Positions 1 to 9,151 of a DNA stretch of 35,179 nucleotides are shown piece by piece. The DNA comes from an uncultured Caulobacterales bacterium (GTDB taxonomy: Bacteria; Pseudomonadota; Alphaproteobacteria; Caulobacterales; Caulobacteraceae), in contig CAIUZX010000078.1 in assembly GCA_903903715.1 (NCBI GenBank), positions 1 through 35,179 of the forward strand, written 5' to 3'. The notes under the pieces were generated by a model that had not been told where the DNA came from, searched no databases, and saw nothing but the letters and a program-made list of their open reading frames with translations. Made by a program: the position numbers and the translations under genes. Position 1 is the first letter of the stretch, and each line of letters starts with the position of its first letter.

Positions 1-978
1 ATGGTGCGGCACGTCGTAGTTGAAGACGTGGCTGACGTCCGGGATATCCAGCCCACGCGCGGCAACATCGGAAGCCACCAGTAGCCGCAGCGCGCCTGAG
101 CGGAAGTCCGCCAGGGTCTTCATCCGCATGCTCTGATCCAGGTCGCCATGGATCGGCGAGGCGTCATAGCCGTGCGTCTTCAAAGACTTGGCCACCACAT
201 CGACCTCGGTCTTGCGGTTGCAGAAGACGATGCCGTTCTTCACGTCGTCGCGCGCCACCAGGGCCCGCAGCGCGGTACGCTTGGCCTTGGGGTCCGAGGA
301 CGGGATGCGCACCACATACTGGGTGATGTTCTCGTTGGTCGTCGCCGGGCGGCTGGCCTCGATCCGCGTGGGATCGTTGAGGAACTGCGCGGTCAGGCGG
401 GTGATTTCCGGCGGCATGGTCGCCGAGAAGAACAGGGTCTGCTTCTTGGGCGGCGTCATCTTGAAGATGCGCTCGATGTCCGGGATGAAGCCCATGTCCA
501 GCATGCGGTCGGCTTCGTCGACCACCATCATCTGCACACCGGTCAGCAGCAGCTTGCCGCGTTCGAAGTGGTCAAGCAGGCGGCCGGGGGTGGCGATCAG
601 CACGTCCACGCCGCGGTCCAGCTTCTTGACCTGGTCGGCGAAGGAGACCCCGCCGATCAGCAGGGCCCAGGAAAGGCTGCGGCCCTTGGCGTATTTCTCG
701 AAGGAGGCGGACACCTGGTCGGCCAGTTCGCGGGTGGGGGCGATGACCAGGGCGCGCGGCATGCGGGCCTTGGCCCGGCCCTGGGCCAGGCGGTCGATCA
801 TCGGCAGAGTGAAGGCGGCGGTCTTGCCGGTGCCCGTCTGGGCGATGCCGAGCACGTCACGGCCGGTCAGGGCGACCGGAATCGCCTGGGCCTGAATGGG
901 GGTAGGGGTGTCATAGCCGGCGTCTGTGACCGCCTTGACTACTTCGGGGCTGAGCCCCAGGTCGGAAAAACTTGTCAT
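1..978 (-). CDS. DEAD-box ATP-dependent RNA helicase, C-terminus cut by window edge
   Basis: The minus-strand frame is open from ATG at 978 to base 1, giving 326 codons with no stop, so the 3' end lies outside the window. It is absent from the ORF track, probably because it is truncated. The translation begins MTSFSDLGLS and shows the helicase motifs in order: Q-motif (TPTPIQAQAIP), motif I AQTGTGKT, Ia PTRELADQ, Ib TPGRLLD, II DEAD (VVDEADRMLDMGF), III SAT, then in domain 2 IVFCNRKTEVD, HGDLDQ and the start of motif VI region (SDVAARGLDIPDVSHVFNYD). This is the RhlE/DeaD-like group that unwinds short RNA duplexes in ribosome assembly or RNA decay. Which paralogue it is cannot be decided because the C-terminal tail is missing. 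No good Shine-Dalgarno precedes the ATG, but the N-terminus is typical of the family. Confidence 0.95.
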   Translation of the reverse strand, partial: MTSFSDLGLSPEVVKAVTDAGYDTPTPIQAQAIPVALTGRDVLGIAQTGTGKTAAFTLPMIDRLAQGRAKARMPRALVIAPTRELADQVSASFEKYAKGRSLSWALLIGGVSFADQVKKLDRGVDVLIATPGRLLDHFERGKLLLTGVQMMVVDEADRMLDMGFIPDIERIFKMTPPKKQTLFFSATMPPEITRLTAQFLNDPTRIEASRPATTNENITQYVVRIPSSDPKAKRTALRALVARDDVKNGIVFCNRKTEVDVVAKSLKTHGYDASPIHGDLDQSMRMKTLADFRSGALRLLVASDVAARGLDIPDVSHVFNYDVPHH

Positions 979-1145
979 GTCCTGATGTTCAAGCCGGAGG
1001 CCGCGGGCGGAAGCGCCCAAGTTCAAGCGGTCCAAGGTCCGGCGAATGCGCCGGAACATAAGAGTTCGCCTGTCCTTGTCAACGCGCGGCTGCCCTTCTG
1101 GACGCCCTCAGACCAATATTCCCGCCGCCGGAGCAGATATCGGGC

Positions 1146-1733
1146 TCAGGGCGTCAGCAAGATGAAGACGCCGGCCAGAATCAGCAGGCTGACGGCGGTG
1201 AGGATCAGGCTGGTCTTCAGGCGGAAACGCAGGCTGAAGAAGAGCACATAGCCGAGCACCGACATGATGATGACCAGGATGGCGGTCACATCGATGATCC
1301 AACTCCAGGCGGCGCCTGTGTTCTTGCCCCGGTGCAGATCGTTGACCACCGTCAGCAGCGAGGAAGGCTTGCCGACCACCTCGGCCTTGCCGGTGGCGGT
1401 ATCGACCGTGACCGTGGAGGCGCCGCGCGCGCCCAGATACTGGATGAAGGCCTGGCCGTCCTGAACGTCGCCGCTCTTGAAGCGCCCGATCAGGGCCGTG
1501 TGGCGCGCCACCGCCTCGCCCAGCGCCTTGCCCGGGACCGGCGCGGCCAGGGCCTGAGTCATCTCGTCCTTGGCCAGGGTCAGGCTGACCGACCGCTCCG
1601 CCGGTTCGTGCGACAGCCAGCCGGGGTGGTTCAGGAACAGGCCTGTGACCGAGAAGAAGATCAGGGCGATGAAGGCGGCGGCCGACAGATAGCCGTGCAG
1701 CATCCGGCACAGCCGGTAAAAGTCGCCGCTCAT
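1146..1733 (-). CDS. PepSY-associated transmembrane protein
   Basis: A 195-residue inner-membrane protein. Hydrophobic segments lie at about residues 15-34, 143-167 and 174-193, and the region between the first two is soluble, probably periplasmic, and PepSY-like. Histidines sit at the ends of the first helix (LHGYLSA, LNHPGW) and before the second (NDLHRGKNTG), as in PepSY_TM-type proteins where such His residues may bind heme; heme binding here is inference. Its ATG overlaps the stop of the upstream ApbE/DUF2271 gene by 4 bp (ATGA), so the two are almost certainly translationally coupled. This suggests a membrane redox partner for a flavinylated or DUF2271-dependent system. I saw no canonical flavinylation motif (D-G-x-S/T-S/A-T) in it. 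It is last in the operon. Confidence 0.8.
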   Translation of the reverse strand: MSGDFYRLCRMLHGYLSAAAFIALIFFSVTGLFLNHPGWLSHEPAERSVSLTLAKDEMTQALAAPVPGKALGEAVARHTALIGRFKSGDVQDGQAFIQYLGARGASTVTVDTATGKAEVVGKPSSLLTVVNDLHRGKNTGAAWSWIIDVTAILVIIMSVLGYVLFFSLRFRLKTSLILTAVSLLILAGVFILLTP

Positions 1734-3085
1734 GCGCCGCCGCCCGCGCGCGGGCCGTAGCGGACAGTGGTGGCGCCCAGCTCCTCGTCCGCCGCCGCCG
1801 TGGCCGTCAGCGCGCCGGGGCCAAGCGACATGTCGAAGGTCTGGTAGGAGTGCCCGCCATGCTCGCGGGTGGCTTCGATATGCAGGGTGTAGCGGCCCTG
1901 GCCCAGCATCTGACCCTTATCGTCGCGCCCGTCCCAGGCGATGTTGTAGTGGCCGGGCCGGCGTGTGGGGCGGGCGATGGTGTCGACGCTGCCCAGCGTC
2001 CGGCCGACCCGCCGCCACCAGATGAAGTTCTGGTCGATGAAACGCAGATCGGTCCCCAGGATGGCCAGGGTGCGGATCGGGGCGCCGGTCTGATCGGTGA
2101 TCCAGAAGGCGATATAGGGCGGCTGAGCCCGGTCGCGGGGGATCACCGGCACTTCGTAGTTCACGTTCACGCTGAAGCCCGAGGGCCAGGCCGGGCCTTG
2201 CGGGTTCTGGGCGCGGATCAGGCGGGCGGGCGGGTCTTGAGCGGTCAGGGCATTCCAGCCGCGCGAAGGCAGGCGGCGCCCGTTCTCATCGATCAGCAGC
2301 GCCTCGAACCCGTCCAGCCGGTCGGTCAGGGCCAGGCCATCGGCGGGGCTCATGACGCAGAGGGCGGTGGCCAGGGCGTCGGCGTCCCGCGCGGTGCTCG
2401 CCACGACGGCGGCGGAGACGCCTCGCGCCGGGTTGCCGGTTCGGGGGTCGAGAATGTGATCGCCGCGCAGGCCCGGTCCGCTGAAGGCGACGGCCTTGTC
2501 ATTGAGCCAGAGGGCTTGCAGAGGCTCCGCGTTGTCGGCCAGCCGGCGCGGATCGGCCACGCCGACGCGCCATCCCTGCGCCGACGGCGCCTGGCCCCAG
2601 ACTCGTAGGTCGCCGCCGATGTCGATCATCATCCCGGCCAGGTCCGGCGCCGCGCGCCGCGCCGCCGCCAGGGCTGCGTCGATCACATGGCCCTTGCCCA
2701 CGCCGTCGAGGTCCAGGGCGCCGTCCGTCAGGCCGAGCTGCGCGTCGAAGGCGCCGTTGGTGGCTCGCCGCCAATGCTCGGCGGCCTGGATCACGGCCAG
2801 CAGGTCCGGCGAGGGCGCCACGCCCTGCCCAGTGTTGAAGGCCGTCAGTTCGCTATCGGTCCGCCAGCGGCTCAGCACCGCGTCCAGCCGGTCGATCTCC
2901 GCGCGGGCCGCCCGCGCCGCCGCCAGGGCAGAGCCGGGGTGATCCGCCACGATCGCCATGTCGAGGGAGGCGCCGAGCACATGCGGCTCGTGCACGCGCC
3001 AGACCTGGCCCTGGGCCGCGCCGGCGACCATCACAGACGCCGAGGCGCCGAGCAGCGCCGGCCAATAGGATTTTGATGAGGTCAT
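1730..3085 (-). CDS. apbE: FAD:protein FMN transferase (ApbE) fused to a DUF2271 domain
   Basis: 451 residues from ATG at 3085. The ORF-track start at 3256 runs back through the upstream TPR gene in another frame and is not credible. A signal-peptide-like stretch (YWPALLGASASVMVAGAAQGQ) is followed by an ApbE domain at about 28-280 with DLDGVGKGHVID, DIGGDLRVWG, HILDPRTGNP and ADALATAL, the substrate and metal-binding motifs of FAD:protein FMN transferases. Residues about 300-440 match DUF2271: YIAFWITDQTGAPIRTLAI, then RRPGHYNIAWDGRDDKG and YTLHIEATREHGGH. ApbE covalently attaches FMN to Thr/Ser of exported redox proteins. The role of DUF2271 is unknown. It lies 16 bp after the TPR gene and overlaps the PepSY gene by 4 bp, so the three form an operon. 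The fusion of the two domains is noteworthy. Confidence 0.9.
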   Translation of the reverse strand: MTSSKSYWPALLGASASVMVAGAAQGQVWRVHEPHVLGASLDMAIVADHPGSALAAARAARAEIDRLDAVLSRWRTDSELTAFNTGQGVAPSPDLLAVIQAAEHWRRATNGAFDAQLGLTDGALDLDGVGKGHVIDAALAAARRAAPDLAGMMIDIGGDLRVWGQAPSAQGWRVGVADPRRLADNAEPLQALWLNDKAVAFSGPGLRGDHILDPRTGNPARGVSAAVVASTARDADALATALCVMSPADGLALTDRLDGFEALLIDENGRRLPSRGWNALTAQDPPARLIRAQNPQGPAWPSGFSVNVNYEVPVIPRDRAQPPYIAFWITDQTGAPIRTLAILGTDLRFIDQNFIWWRRVGRTLGSVDTIARPTRRPGHYNIAWDGRDDKGQMLGQGRYTLHIEATREHGGHSYQTFDMSLGPGALTATAAADEELGATTVRYGPRAGGGA

Positions 3086-3101
3086 GAAGCGGATGGCCGA
3101 C

Positions 3102-3704
3102 CTAGTAGCCCTTGGCCTGGGCGCCCGAGACCCCATTGCCCGGCCAGAGGTTCTCCTTGACCTGGGTGGGGTCGGGCAGGCCCAGCACCTGCGAGCGGCC
3201 GCGGATGGCGCGCGGGTACTTGGGGTTGATCTTGAGCTCGGCCTCGAAGTCGGCAAGGGCGGCGGTGTCGTTGTTCAGCCGCCGTTCGGCGTCGCCCCGC
3301 GAGGTCAGCACGCCGACCAGGTTTGGCTTCAGCGCCAGGGCCTGGCTGTATTCGGCGATCGCCTCCGGGTATTTGCGCACCTGGGCGTAGAGGTCGCCCC
3401 GGCCATACACGACCAGCGCCTGGAAGGCAGGGTCGTGGGACAGCTGCAGCGCCTCGGCGTAATCGGCCATGGCGTCGGCGGTCTTGCCCAGACGGCTGTA
3501 GATTTCGGCGCGGTCGAACAGGGCGGAGGCGCGCGCCGCCGGGTCGCTTCCGGCTTCTTCAATAGCCTTGGTGTAGAGAGCGAATGCCCGGGCGTAGTCT
3601 TCCCTCTCGACGGCCATTTCGGCGTCCGCCGTGGAGCCGGCATGCACAGGCCCCGCCAGAACAGCGGCGGCCAAACCGAGCAAGATCATCATCCGTGGTC
3701 GCAT
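3102..3704 (-). CDS. Exported tetratricopeptide repeat protein
   Basis: 200 residues from ATG at 3704, chosen because GGGAG lies about 6 bases upstream and because a signal peptide (MRPRMMILLGLAAAVLAGPVHAG) follows at once; the track start at 3731 would put nine residues before it. The mature part is built of TPR-like helices: EDYARAFALYTKAIEEAG, ARASALFDRAEIYSRLGKTADAMADYAEALQL, VYGRGDLYAQVRKYPEAIAEYSQALALKP and TSRGDAERRLNNDTAALADFEAELKINPKYPRA. It probably acts as a periplasmic scaffold. It is the first gene of the TPR - ApbE/DUF2271 - PepSY operon, which makes a role in assembly of that redox system plausible, but this is inference from position only. Confidence 0.85.
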   Translation of the reverse strand: MRPRMMILLGLAAAVLAGPVHAGSTADAEMAVEREDYARAFALYTKAIEEAGSDPAARASALFDRAEIYSRLGKTADAMADYAEALQLSHDPAFQALVVYGRGDLYAQVRKYPEAIAEYSQALALKPNLVGVLTSRGDAERRLNNDTAALADFEAELKINPKYPRAIRGRSQVLGLPDPTQVKENLWPGNGVSGAQAKGY

Positions 3705-3744
3705 GGGCGCTCCCGCCTTCTGCGCCCACAATACGTCGGAATGG

Positions 3745-5796
3745 CTAGAGGTCGAGGTCTTCCACGGCGAACTCGGCGTTTTCCTGGATGAATCGGAAAC
3801 GCAGCTCGGGTTTGCGGCCCATCAGGGTCTCCACCAGCGACTCCACCTGCTCCTCGGAGCGGGGCAGGGTGACGCGCGCCAGGGTCCGCTTGGACGGATC
3901 CATGGTGGTTTCCTTCAGCTGGGCCGGCATCATCTCGCCCAGGCCCTTGAAGCGGCCGATCTCCGGCTTCTTGCCCTTGAACTCGCCGGCCAGCAGCTCG
4001 TCCTTGTGCGCGTCGTCGCGGGCGTAGACCGTCTTGCCGCCGTGGCTGATGCGGTAGAGCGGGGGCAGGGCCAGGAACAGCCGGCCGGCCCGGATCATGT
4101 CGGGCATGGTGCGGTAGAAGAAGGTGATCAGCAGCGAGGCGATGTGGGCGCCGTCGACGTCGGCGTCGGTCATGATGACGATGCGCTCGTAGCGCAGGTC
4201 CTCTTCCTTGAAGCGCGACCCGCCCTGGACGCCCAGCGCCAGCATCAGGTCGGACAGCTCCTTGTTTTCGGCGGCCTTCTCGCCGGTGGCCGAGGCGACG
4301 TTCAGGATCTTGCCGCGCAGGGGCAGGATGGCCTGGTTGCGGCGGTTGCGGGCCTGCTTGGCCGAGCCGCCGGCGCTGTCGCCTTCGACGATGAACAGTT
4401 CTGCCCCTTCCGAGGAGCTGTCGGCGCAGTCGGCCAGCTTGCCGGGCAGGCGCAGCTTGCGGGTCGCCGAGGCGCGGGCGACTTCCTTGTCCTTGCGCCG
4501 CTTCAGCCGCTCCTCGGCCCGCTCGATGACGAACTCCAGCAGGGTGGAGGCGGTCTTGGGGGCGGCGGTCAGCCAGTGGTCAAAGGGGTCGCGCAGGGCC
4601 GCTTCCACCAGCCGCTGGGCGTCGGAGGAGGATAGGCGCTCCTTGGTCTGGCCCTGGAACTCGGGGTTGCGGATGAAGACCGAGACCAGCACGCCCGCCT
4701 GGGCGATCACGTCCTCGGCGGTGATCAGGCCGCCGCGCTTGTCGCCGGTCAGTTCGGCATAGGCCTTGAGGCCGCGCGTGAGGGCCGCGCGCAGACCGGC
4801 TTCGTGAGTTCCGCCTTCGGGCGTGGGCACGGTGTTGCAATAGGATTGCATGAAGCCGTCGGCCTCGCCGAAACCCGCCGGGCTCCAGGTCAGAGCCCAT
4901 TCCACGGCGCCGCCTTCGGCCTTGCGCTCGATCCGTCCGGCAAAGGGCTCGGGCGTCACCGTCTCGATGCCCTTGGTGCGCTCGGCCAGGAAGTCGGCCA
5001 GGCCGTTGGGGAAGTGGAAGACGGCTTCGGCGGGCGTCTGGTCGTGGATGCGGCCCGGATCGCAGGACCAGCGGATTTCCACGCCCCGGAACAGATAGGC
5101 CTTGGAGCGGGCCATGCGCAGCAGCCGGGCCGGCTTGAAGGCCGCGCCTTCACCGAAGATCTGCTCGTCGGGCAGGAAGGTGGTGGAGGTGCCGTGCTTG
5201 CGCGAGGCGCCCAGCTGTTCCAGCGGCCCCAGCGGCTTGCCGCGCGAGAAGCTCTGCTTCCACTCGAACCCGTCGCGCCAGACCCGCACCTCGACCCGTT
5301 CGGACAGGGCGTTGACCACCGAGACGCCCACGCCATGCAGGCCGCCGGAGGTCTCGTAGTTCTTGCCGGAGAATTTCCCGCCCGAGTGCAGCACGGTCAT
5401 GATGATCTCGAGCGCCGACTTGGAGGGGTCCTTGGGGTAGGGGTCCACAGGGATGCCGCGCCCGTCGTCGCGCACGGTGATCGAGCCGTCGGCGTTGAGC
5501 GAGACCTCGATCAGCTTGGCGTGGCCGGCCACGGCCTCGTCCATGCTGTTGTCCAGCAGTTCGGCGAACAGGTGGTGCAGCGCCCGCTCGTCGGTGCCGC
5601 CGATGTACATGCCCGGCCGCTTGCGCACCGGCTCCAGGCCTTCCAGGACCTCGATGTCCTTGGCCGAATAGGCGTTGGCGGCAGCCGAATTGTCCTTCGG
5701 GGCGGCCTTGGGCTCAGGCAGGGGGGCGACATGCGGCGGCGCCGGGGCGTCGTCGAACAGGTCAGCGCTGGTGGGTTTGGGAACGGCCGTGGACAT
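3745..5796 (-). CDS. parE: DNA topoisomerase IV subunit B
   Basis: 683 residues, the usual length for alphaproteobacterial ParE and clearly shorter than GyrB (about 800). The GHKL ATPase domain has ELLDNSMDEAVAGHA, DDGRGIPVD and GGLHGVGVSVVNALS. A transducer domain follows, then the TOPRIM domain with LFIVEGDSAGGSAKQ, LPLRGKILNV and IVIMTDADVDGAHI. The C-terminal part has GRFKGLGEMMPAQLKETTMDP. Together with ParC (not in the window) it decatenates replicated chromosomes using ATP. The first ~45 residues are a low-complexity Ala/Pro-rich tail, as in related ParE proteins. The gene stands alone, with opposite-strand or spaced neighbours. ParE rather than GyrB is chosen from length and overall similarity. 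Confidence 0.95.
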   Translation of the reverse strand: MSTAVPKPTSADLFDDAPAPPHVAPLPEPKAAPKDNSAAANAYSAKDIEVLEGLEPVRKRPGMYIGGTDERALHHLFAELLDNSMDEAVAGHAKLIEVSLNADGSITVRDDGRGIPVDPYPKDPSKSALEIIMTVLHSGGKFSGKNYETSGGLHGVGVSVVNALSERVEVRVWRDGFEWKQSFSRGKPLGPLEQLGASRKHGTSTTFLPDEQIFGEGAAFKPARLLRMARSKAYLFRGVEIRWSCDPGRIHDQTPAEAVFHFPNGLADFLAERTKGIETVTPEPFAGRIERKAEGGAVEWALTWSPAGFGEADGFMQSYCNTVPTPEGGTHEAGLRAALTRGLKAYAELTGDKRGGLITAEDVIAQAGVLVSVFIRNPEFQGQTKERLSSSDAQRLVEAALRDPFDHWLTAAPKTASTLLEFVIERAEERLKRRKDKEVARASATRKLRLPGKLADCADSSSEGAELFIVEGDSAGGSAKQARNRRNQAILPLRGKILNVASATGEKAAENKELSDLMLALGVQGGSRFKEEDLRYERIVIMTDADVDGAHIASLLITFFYRTMPDMIRAGRLFLALPPLYRISHGGKTVYARDDAHKDELLAGEFKGKKPEIGRFKGLGEMMPAQLKETTMDPSKRTLARVTLPRSEEQVESLVETLMGRKPELRFRFIQENAEFAVEDLDL

Positions 5797-5967
5797 GGGG
5801 GAAATCTGGGACGATTCGGGAGCGGTCCGGTATGCGGCTGAAGGGATCGGGGATCAACTGTCCAAGGCGCCGCGTGGACGCGATGGACGGCGGGGGCGTG
5901 CGTCCCTAAAATCATATGGCCCGACACGGGCGCCGTCGGGGGGCGGTCCAACCATGAGACGCCTTCG

Positions 5968-6975
5968 ATGATCCGCAAGCTGGCCGCCGCCGCGGCCCTG
6001 TCCAGCCTCGCCTTCGGCGCCGCCCACGCCCAGACCACGCTCAAGTCCAACGAGGACACCTTCGCCGACGCGCCCGCCGGGCCGATCGACTCCATGGTGG
6101 CGGTGGACGCGGGCGACGATCAGCTGCTGTACGGCTCGCTGTTGCGGCCCCTGGCCGGCGGTTCCTATCCCACGGTGCTGATCCTGCCGGCCCAGGGCGC
6201 GGACCGGAACGGCAACGCCCCCGCCGACGGGCCCAAGTCGAACATGTACAAGATGCTGGCCGAGGATCTGGCGGCCAAGGGCGTCGCCTCCCTGCGCATC
6301 GATAAGCGCGGCGTGGGCGCCAGCAAGAAGGCCATCAGCCGCGAGGAGGACCTGCGCTTCGACACCTATGTCGAGGATGCGGTGACCTGGGCCAAGTTCC
6401 TGCGCGCCCAGCCCAAGGTGAACTGCATGGCCATCCTCGGCCACGGCGAGGGGGCTCTAGTGGCGGCCTTGGCGGCGCAGAAGATCAAGGTCTGCGCGGT
6501 GATCGAGATTTCAGGCGCCGGACGCCCCGCCGCCGCGGTCCTGGCGGGTCAGCTGAAGCTGGCCAATGAGACAGGCGGCATGGACAAGGCCAACTACGAC
6601 CAGGCGGTCCAGATCCTCAACACCCTGTCCAACGGCAAACCGGCGGGCGATCCGCCCGAGAAGCTGAAGGCTCTGTTCCGCTCCAGCGTGCAGCCCTACC
6701 TGATCTCCTGGCTGGACCTGAATCCGGTTGACGCCCTGAAGAACGCGCCGCCGACCCTGATCCTGCAGGGGACCTCGGACCGCCAGCTGGACGCCGCCGA
6801 TGCTCAGAAGCTGGCGTCGGGGCCGAAATTCGCCCGGGTTGCGATGATCCCCGGGGCCGACCACGACATGAAGCTGCGTCCCGACGCCAAGAAGGACCCG
6901 GATATCACCGCTCCCATGGCGCCGCAGGTGTCCACGACCATCGCCGACTTCCTCAAGCGCCTGAAGTGGCCCTGA
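5968..6975 (+). CDS. Exported alpha/beta-hydrolase-like protein lacking the nucleophile serine
   Basis: 335 residues with a signal peptide (MIRKLAAAAALSSLAFGAAHAQ). The body has the alpha/beta-hydrolase pattern: a strand and oxyanion region (VLILPAQGADRNG), ASLRIDKRGVGAS, then the nucleophile elbow, an Asp at about 271 in LQGTSDRQL and a His at about 299 in GADHDMK. The elbow reads LGHGEGALVA: the expected G-x-S-x-G is G-H-G-E-G, so Gly160 replaces the catalytic serine although the Asp and His are kept. The bases (ggc cac ggc gag ggg) are unambiguous. It may be a non-catalytic or altered hydrolase. A 5-codon ORF (MRRLR) overlaps its start by ATGA, and I found no strong ribosome site. It is convergent with glnA. 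Confidence 0.85.
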   Translation: MIRKLAAAAALSSLAFGAAHAQTTLKSNEDTFADAPAGPIDSMVAVDAGDDQLLYGSLLRPLAGGSYPTVLILPAQGADRNGNAPADGPKSNMYKMLAEDLAAKGVASLRIDKRGVGASKKAISREEDLRFDTYVEDAVTWAKFLRAQPKVNCMAILGHGEGALVAALAAQKIKVCAVIEISGAGRPAAAVLAGQLKLANETGGMDKANYDQAVQILNTLSNGKPAGDPPEKLKALFRSSVQPYLISWLDLNPVDALKNAPPTLILQGTSDRQLDAADAQKLASGPKFARVAMIPGADHDMKLRPDAKKDPDITAPMAPQVSTTIADFLKRLKWP

Positions 6976-6980
6976 GCCCC

Positions 6981-7013
6981 AAAAGAAAAGGGCCGCGGAT
7001 TGCTCCGCGGCCC
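6981..7013 (-). terminator. Intrinsic terminator of glnA
   Basis: A perfect 10-bp stem GGGCCGCGGA / TCCGCGGCCC with a 4-base loop. Read on the minus strand it is followed by TTTTCTTTT, so it fits best as the glnA terminator, lying about 30 bases past the glnA stop. On the plus strand no T-run follows, but the hairpin may also slow transcription from the convergent hydrolase gene. Confidence 0.85.
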
Positions 7014-7042
7014 TGTCCCCATGCCCCTTAAAGGCTAGTGCA

Positions 7043-8449
7043 TCAGCACTTGTAGTACATGTCGAACTCGACCGGGTGCGGGTGCAGCGCCAGTCGCATC
7101 ACTTCTTCCATCTTCAGCTCGATGTAGGCGTCGATGAAATCGTCGTCCATCACGCCGCCGGCCTTCAGGAAGCCGCGGTCCTTGTCCAGCGAGTCCAGGG
7201 CTTCCTTGAGCGAGCCGCAGACTTCCGGGATCTTCTTCTGCTCGCGGGGCGGCAGGTCGTAGAGGTTCTTGTCGGCGGGCGGGCCCGGATCGATCTTGTT
7301 GGCGATCCCGTCCAGACCGGCCATCAGCAGAGCCGTGAAGGTCAGGTAGGGGTTGCCCATGGGATCGGGGAAGCGGGCTTCCAGACGCTTGCCCTTGGGG
7401 CTGTCGACGTGCGGGATCCGGATCGAGGCCGAGCGGTTACGCGCGGAGTAGGCCAGCTTCACCGGCGCTTCGTAGCCCGGCACCAGGCGCTTGTAGCTGT
7501 TGGTGGTCGGGTTGGCGAAGGCGTTGATCGCCTTGGCGTGCTTGATCACGCCGCCGATATACCAGAGGCAGGCGTCCGACAGACCTGCGTACTTGTCGCC
7601 GGCGAAGAGCGGCTTGCCGTCCTTCCACAGCGACTGGTGGCAGTGCATGCCCGAGCCGTTATCGCCGAAATAGGGCTTCGGCATGAAGGTCGCGGTCTTG
7701 CCGTAGGCGGCGGCGACGTTGTGGATGACGTATTTGTAGAGCTGCATCCGGTCCGCCATGGTCAGCAGATCAGAGAACTTCAGACCCAGCTCATGCTGAG
7801 CGGGCGCCACTTCGTGGTGGTGCTTTTCCGGCTCGAGGCCGAGTTCGCCCATCACCGCCAGCATTTCGCCGCGCAGATCCTGTCCGGAATCGATCGGATT
7901 GACCGGGAAGTAGCCGCCCTTCGGGCCGGGACGGTGTCCCATGTTGCCTTCCGGATATTCGCGACCGGTGTTGAGCGGCAGCTCCGTGCTGTCGAACTCG
8001 TAGCCCATCTTGGTCGGGTTCGTGTTCCAGCGGACGTCGTCAAACACGAAGAACTCGGCTTCCGGTCCGAAATAGACCTGATCGCCGGCGCCGGACGACT
8101 TCACATAGGCCAGAGCCTTCTTGGCGATGGAACGGGGGTCGCGGTTGTAAGGCTCACTGGTGTCCGGGTTCAGCACGTCGCAGAACAGGAACATCGTGGT
8201 CTGTTGATAGAAAGGGTCGATATAGGCGGTCTTGAGGTCAGGACGCAGCAGCATGTCGGACTCGTTGATCGCCTTCCATCCGGCGATGGACGAGCCGTCG
8301 AACATGGTGCCCTCGGTCAGGAAGTCGTCGTCGACAAGAGCGATATCGAAGGTCACATGCTGCATCTTGCCCCGGATGTCGGTGAACCGGACATCAACGT
8401 ACTTGACGTCCTTGTCCTTGATTTCCTGGAGGATTTCGGCTGGCGTCAT
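7043..8449 (-). CDS. glnA: Type I glutamine synthetase
   Basis: 468 residues, full length for GSI. It makes glutamine from glutamate, ammonia and ATP as a cytoplasmic dodecamer. Visible signatures are [13 protein letters not shown] near the N-terminus, [28 protein letters not shown], the ATP-binding [38 protein letters not shown] and [23 protein letters not shown] holds the tyrosine that GlnE adenylylates, so regulation by reversible adenylylation is expected. TAGGAAC precedes the ATG. It lies 122 bp downstream of glnB on the same strand, the classic alphaproteobacterial glnB-glnA pair. No factor-independent terminator was seen between them, so co-transcription is likely. Confidence 0.98.
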   Translation of the reverse strand: MTPAEILQEIKDKDVKYVDVRFTDIRGKMQHVTFDIALVDDDFLTEGTMFDGSSIAGWKAINESDMLLRPDLKTAYIDPFYQQTTMFLFCDVLNPDTSEPYNRDPRSIAKKALAYVKSSGAGDQVYFGPEAEFFVFDDVRWNTNPTKMGYEFDSTELPLNTGREYPEGNMGHRPGPKGGYFPVNPIDSGQDLRGEMLAVMGELGLEPEKHHHEVAPAQHELGLKFSDLLTMADRMQLYKYVIHNVAAAYGKTATFMPKPYFGDNGSGMHCHQSLWKDGKPLFAGDKYAGLSDACLWYIGGVIKHAKAINAFANPTTNSYKRLVPGYEAPVKLAYSARNRSASIRIPHVDSPKGKRLEARFPDPMGNPYLTFTALLMAGLDGIANKIDPGPPADKNLYDLPPREQKKIPEVCGSLKEALDSLDKDRGFLKAGGVMDDDFIDAYIELKMEEVMRLALHPHPVEFDMYYKC

Positions 8450-8571
8450 CGGATGGGTTCCTAGGTCTGTGTGATCATTACGCAGATCGGCTTCGCCGAT
8501 CCGGGCGTCGAGTTGTGGCGCGCGCGCCAGGAGCGACGCCGCTCCCTGTTCCTTGGCATTTTGCGCCGATG

Positions 8572-8988
<417 letters not shown>

Positions 8989-9151
8989 TCAACCCCAATG
9001 GAACCGATCAGGACTGCGGAAGAAATAGGCGCCCATAAACTAGGCGGTACTGTGCGAAAAATAAACAGATCTTGTGCGCCTGCGCGGGGGGCTTGTCCCG
9101 GCGTGATCAGGGCCTAAGGTTCGAGACTTCATAAGAGGGATGGTCCGTCAA

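Noticed and set aside
148-1251. Long plus-strand ORF of 367 codons opposite the helicase gene
   Set aside because: It is the shadow of the minus-strand DEAD-box helicase, with Gly/His/Arg-rich low-complexity translation and no recognisable domain.
7076-8464. 462-codon plus-strand ORF opposite glnA
   Set aside because: It mirrors glnA codon by codon. Such long antisense frames are common in GC-rich DNA, and glnA is certain.
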